Assembly: GCF_000346615.1 (NCBI RefSeq)
Contig: NZ_ANNU01000015.1
Span: 1-64,000 of the forward strand
Direction of reading: 5' to 3'
Length of the DNA stretch: 64,000 nt
From: Nafulsella turpanensis ZLM-10
GTDB lineage: Bacteria > Bacteroidota > Bacteroidia > Cytophagales > Cyclobacteriaceae
A program made the position numbers and the translations under genes. The notes below the pieces were generated by a model. That model did not search any database. It was not told the DNA's origin and worked only from the letters and a program-made list of their open reading frames with translations. This document shows, one piece after another, positions 61,354-64,000 of this stretch. Positions within the stretch are counted from its first letter, which is position 1. Every line of letters begins with the position of its first letter.

Positions 61354-61557
61354 ATGAAGATCATTAAGAAAACCTTTCAGGCAATGGTTCTCAATCTGCT
61401 TATTATTGCCTCCTTCTTTGTATTCGTCAACTGCTTTAATAAGCAGGAATTGTGGCCGGTGGTTGTTTCCGGTAGTCTGTTGATGGCCTTTATTCTTATG
61501 AAGGTATCTATGATGTCTAAAGCCAACCACAGCACTCAACAACGATACTATAGATAA
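61354..61557 (+). CDS. Small two-helix membrane protein
   Basis: The protein has 67 residues. A basic head (KIIKKTFQAM) precedes two hydrophobic helices (about 11-28 and 33-50) and a basic, hydrophilic tail (SKANHSTQQRYYR). A strong terminator begins 22 bases past the stop codon, which supports a real transcript. I recognise no family. It is divergent from nothing and lies between the gene-poor region and the recG 3' end. Confidence 0.6.
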   Translation: MKIIKKTFQAMVLNLLIIASFFVFVNCFNKQELWPVVVSGSLLMAFILMKVSMMSKANHSTQQRYYR

Positions 61558-61578
61558 AACTTTACTACAAAAACAAAG

Positions 61579-61620
61579 AGCAGTCCGGTAGTTGTTAAGC
61601 AACTGCCTGACTGCTTTTTT
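61579..61620 (+). terminator. Strong terminator after the small membrane protein gene
   Basis: AGCAGTC-c-GGTAGTTG and CAACTGCC-t-GACTGCT pair over about 15 positions around a 5-base loop and run into six Ts (61615-61620). Confidence 0.88.
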
Positions 61621-61690
61621 ATTTTCTTGTGTGGCACGCGTTGCAAACGCGCGCCAGCGGGAAAGGAGCGGGAGAATGTACAAGCAGGCA

Positions 61691-61735
61691 GGAGATTGCT
61701 TCTTCACTTCGCCTGGCTTCGTTCATCGCAATAAC
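61691..61735. repeat. Degenerate half of the palindromic interspersed repeat
   Basis: GGAGATTGCTTCTTCACTTC and the following CTTCGTTCATCGCAATAAC resemble the right half of the GTCATTGCGAG...GGAGATTGC element class seen intact at 53747-53879. It looks decayed. Confidence 0.5.
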
Positions 61736-61760
61736 ATTGTTCGTGGAAGAAAGTACCAAA

Positions 61761-61794
61761 ACCAGCCACTGAGCACCAGGCACTATTCACCAGC
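61761..61794. repeat. Simple-sequence element end downstream of recG
   Basis: The degenerate units CCACTGAGCACCAGGCACT and ATTCACCAGC resemble the kind of terminal repeat that flanks four-helix-bundle units. No inverted partner or gene is present between it and recG. Tentative remnant. Confidence 0.35.
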
Positions 61795-61847
61795 AATAAG
61801 CAGCCGCTGCTGCCTGCCACCAGTCATTAACCTCCAGCCACGGAAGG

Positions 61848-63947
61848 CTAACTAATCCGGCTCCAGTTGAGAACGTCCTGTGTTTGCGCTTCTACCTGCC
61901 GTTTTACATCTTTATTCTGTGTAAGTTCCAGCAGTGGGTCCTCCTCCAACAAAGCACTGGCAGCATCGCGGGCGACCTGGAGAATTTTGCTGTCCTTGCT
62001 CAAATCGGAAACAAGTAAGTCGGTAATGCCGCTTTGCTGGGTGCCGGTAATATCGCCGGGGCCGCGGAGGCGCAGGTCCATATCGGCAATTTCAAAGCCA
62101 TTATTGGTTCGCACCATCGTATCGATACGGATGCGGGCCTCCTTGCTTAGCTTAAAGTCAGTCATTAATATACAGTAGCTCTGTGCGGCACCTCGCCCTA
62201 CCCTCCCGCGTAGCTGGTGTAGCTGGGCCAGGCCAAAGCGCTCGGCGTTTTCAATAATCATGACCGAAGCGTTGGGCACGTTAACGCCTACCTCTATTAC
62301 CGTGGTGGCCACCATAATTTGCGTTTGCTTTTTAAGGAAGCGCTGCATTTCATACTCCTTTTCCTCGGGCTTTTGCCGGCCGTGTACAATGCTTACCTGG
62401 TACTCCGGCTGCGGAAAGGCGCGACAGATGCTTTCATAGCCATCGGTCAGGTCTTTGAGGTCTAGCTTCTCAGATTCTTCGATGAGTGGGTACACGATAT
62501 ATATCTGCCTGCCTTCTTTTATTTGCTCCTTCATGAAACCAAATACGCGCAGACGGTGGGCATCGTAGCGGTGTACGGTCTGGATAGGTTTACGGCCGGC
62601 GGGTAGTTCGTCGATTACCGATACATCGAGGTCGCCATAGAGCGTCATGGCGAGGGTGCGTGGAATAGGCGTGGCGGTCATCACCAGGATGTGTGGCGGG
62701 TACAGCTCATTTTTATTCCAGAGGCGTGCCCGCTGTGCTACCCCAAAGCGGTGCTGCTCATCAATTACGGCCAGTCCGAGATTTTTAAACTGCACTGGGT
62801 CTTCGAGTAAGGCATGGGTGCCAACCAGTATATGAAGCACTCCGCTTTCGAGGGCCTCATGAATTTGCCGACGTGCTTTTTGCTTTGTAGAACCGGTGAG
62901 CAGCGCAATGTTGAGGCCCAGCTTTTTGGCAAATTCTTTCAGGCCGTGGTAATGTTGGGTGGCCAGAATTTCGGTGGGTGCCATGAGGGCTGCCTGGGCA
63001 CCGCAGCCAATCGCCAGCAGCATCGAAATAAAGGCTACAATGGTTTTGCCGCTACCTACATCGCCCTGCAGGAGGCGGTTCATTTGCTTGCCGCTGCGTA
63101 CATCGGCATAAATTTCCTTTACCACCCGCTTTTGTGCTCCGGTTAAATCGAAGGGAAGGTGATCTTTATAAAATCGCGTAAGCAACTCCGGATTATCAAA
63201 TACCTGCCCTTTGTATTTTTCGGTACGACCCAGCTTTAGTTTTAACAGGCGTAGCTGAATGTAAAAAAGCTCCTCGAATTTAAGCCTGAAAAGGGCTTTG
63301 GCAAGCCATTCATGGTCTTTCGGAAAGTGGATGCCCTGGAGGGCCTCTTTTTTGCCCATGAGGCGATATTGCTCCAGTAGATGCTGCGGAAGCGTTTCGT
63401 GGATATAGTCTGCGGCCAGCTTGAGCAGCTGCTCCTGAATTTTGCTAATGGCCTTGCTGTCGATAAACTTCCGCTTGAGCTTTTCGGTGGTGTGGTATAC
63501 CGGCTGCAGGTAGCCGCCGGCATTGTTATAGTCGGTGAGCACTTCCAGCTCGGGGTGGGCAATGCTGTATTTCTGTCCGAACTTGCTGGGTTTGCCAAAG
63601 GCAACATAATCAGTGCCGGAGCGGAGGCTTTTAGCTACCCATGCGGCCTTGGCAAACCACACCAGCTCTATTTCGCCAGTCCCATCGGAAAAGTAGGCCA
63701 CCAGGCGCTTCTTTTTACCTTCTCCTACCATTTCCAGGGAGCGAATACGGCCTTTCAGCTGCACATAAGGCATCTGGTCGTTCAGCTGTGCAATAGGGTA
63801 AAAGCGGGTGCGGTCTTCGTGGCGGAAGGGATAATGCTGAATGAGGTCACCATAGGTAAACAGCTGCAGCTCCTTTTTCAGCAAATCGGCTTTTTGTGGC
63901 CCAATGCCCCGTAGGTATTCGATAGGAGTACTAAAAAAACCAGCCAT
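61848..63947 (-). CDS. recG: ATP-dependent DNA helicase RecG
   Basis: This 699-residue SF2 helicase reverses stalled replication forks and migrates Holliday junctions. The N-terminal wedge/OB domain (about 1-240: RGIGPQKADLLKKELQLFTY, PYVQLKGRIRSLEMVG) is followed by the helicase. Its motifs are LLQGDVGSGKTIVAFISML (Walker A, about 295-313), IDEQHRFGV (motif II), MTATPIPRTLAMTLYGDLD (motif III), VGVNVPNASVMIIENAERFG and LRGRVGRG. The length is typical. It starts 4 bases left of an element-type repeat. Confidence 0.96.
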   Translation of the reverse strand: MAGFFSTPIEYLRGIGPQKADLLKKELQLFTYGDLIQHYPFRHEDRTRFYPIAQLNDQMPYVQLKGRIRSLEMVGEGKKKRLVAYFSDGTGEIELVWFAKAAWVAKSLRSGTDYVAFGKPSKFGQKYSIAHPELEVLTDYNNAGGYLQPVYHTTEKLKRKFIDSKAISKIQEQLLKLAADYIHETLPQHLLEQYRLMGKKEALQGIHFPKDHEWLAKALFRLKFEELFYIQLRLLKLKLGRTEKYKGQVFDNPELLTRFYKDHLPFDLTGAQKRVVKEIYADVRSGKQMNRLLQGDVGSGKTIVAFISMLLAIGCGAQAALMAPTEILATQHYHGLKEFAKKLGLNIALLTGSTKQKARRQIHEALESGVLHILVGTHALLEDPVQFKNLGLAVIDEQHRFGVAQRARLWNKNELYPPHILVMTATPIPRTLAMTLYGDLDVSVIDELPAGRKPIQTVHRYDAHRLRVFGFMKEQIKEGRQIYIVYPLIEESEKLDLKDLTDGYESICRAFPQPEYQVSIVHGRQKPEEKEYEMQRFLKKQTQIMVATTVIEVGVNVPNASVMIIENAERFGLAQLHQLRGRVGRGAAQSYCILMTDFKLSKEARIRIDTMVRTNNGFEIADMDLRLRGPGDITGTQQSGITDLLVSDLSKDSKILQVARDAASALLEEDPLLELTQNKDVKRQVEAQTQDVLNWSRIS

Positions 63948-63951
63948 TATT

Positions 63952-63985
63952 TTAGTATTGAGTAGTGGGTATTGAGTACTGAGAC
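63952..63985 (-). repeat. Right terminal repeat of a further four-helix-bundle unit (predicted)
   Basis: These 34 bases match the right end of element A (56797-56830, reverse complement) at 31 of 34 positions. They lie at the same distance from the downstream start codon (recG, minus strand). The matching left end and gene would lie beyond the right edge of the window, so only this end is seen. Confidence 0.6.
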
Positions 63986-64000
63986 GTGAGGAAATGAATG

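Noticed and set aside
1-64000. CRISPR array, prophage, transposase or restriction-modification genes
   Set aside because: No regularly spaced direct repeats and no protein with the relevant motifs were seen on either strand.

Overview
The window reads as chromosomal DNA of a Bacteroidota bacterium, most likely a member of the Cytophagales. The evidence is a GldJ-type gliding/type IX secretion lipoprotein, many Bacteroidota-specific families (DUF4175, DUF2007, DUF4870, YfiR/DUF4154, PAS-rich histidine kinases), promoters of the TTG-N19-TAnnTTTG type, and few Shine-Dalgarno sites. It is mostly housekeeping DNA. I see no prophage, transposase, CRISPR array or defence island.

Left part (1-20 kb), probable replication origin region. 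Two tandem strong promoters at the left edge point out of the window, as expected for a ribosomal RNA or other stable RNA operon. After a DUF4870 gene, a WG-repeat gene, a DUF2007 gene and a fatty acyl-CoA ligase come a TPR gene and a 370-base AT-rich gap. That gap carries two perfect DnaA boxes and about five one-mismatch boxes, so it is a candidate oriC. A conserved minus-strand run follows: DUF4175, RsbW-like ATPase, ybeY, mnmG, methyltransferase, Ig-like lipoprotein. Two perfect 16-base parS palindromes lie between ybeY and mnmG, and a third near-perfect parS lies before comF. DnaA boxes, parS sites, mnmG and an rRNA-type promoter together argue that this is the origin domain.

Middle (20-47 kb). 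comF, gldJ and mfd are followed by a lone cytochrome oxidase subunit III, a class IV aminotransferase and an SDR reductase. Next comes a YfiR / HAMP-GAF receptor / lipoprotein set. Then follow prfA, a beta-helix lipoprotein with a YjbQ-family gene, a PRC-barrel gene, the lemA-TPM-TPM cluster, mgsA, a radical SAM gene, and a hybrid-length PAS histidine kinase overlapping its response regulator.

Right part (47-64 kb). A tRNA-Leu(CAG) with a clear promoter and terminator is followed by a second PAS histidine kinase and several small genes. A MarR regulator with a palindromic operator then precedes a fatty-acid beta-oxidation operon in the order fadN-fadA-fadE (hydratase/dehydrogenase, thiolase, acyl-CoA dehydrogenase). 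Each of the two junctions inside this operon is occupied by a compact unit of about 420 bases: a four-helix-bundle (23S rRNA intervening-sequence protein family) gene enclosed by simple-sequence inverted repeats. The same terminal repeat reappears directly upstream of recG at the right edge, which predicts a third copy just outside the window. These hairpin-flanked units sit exactly between stop and start codons of an operon and are the most unusual feature here.

All assignments come from reading the sequence and from general family knowledge. No database search was run.
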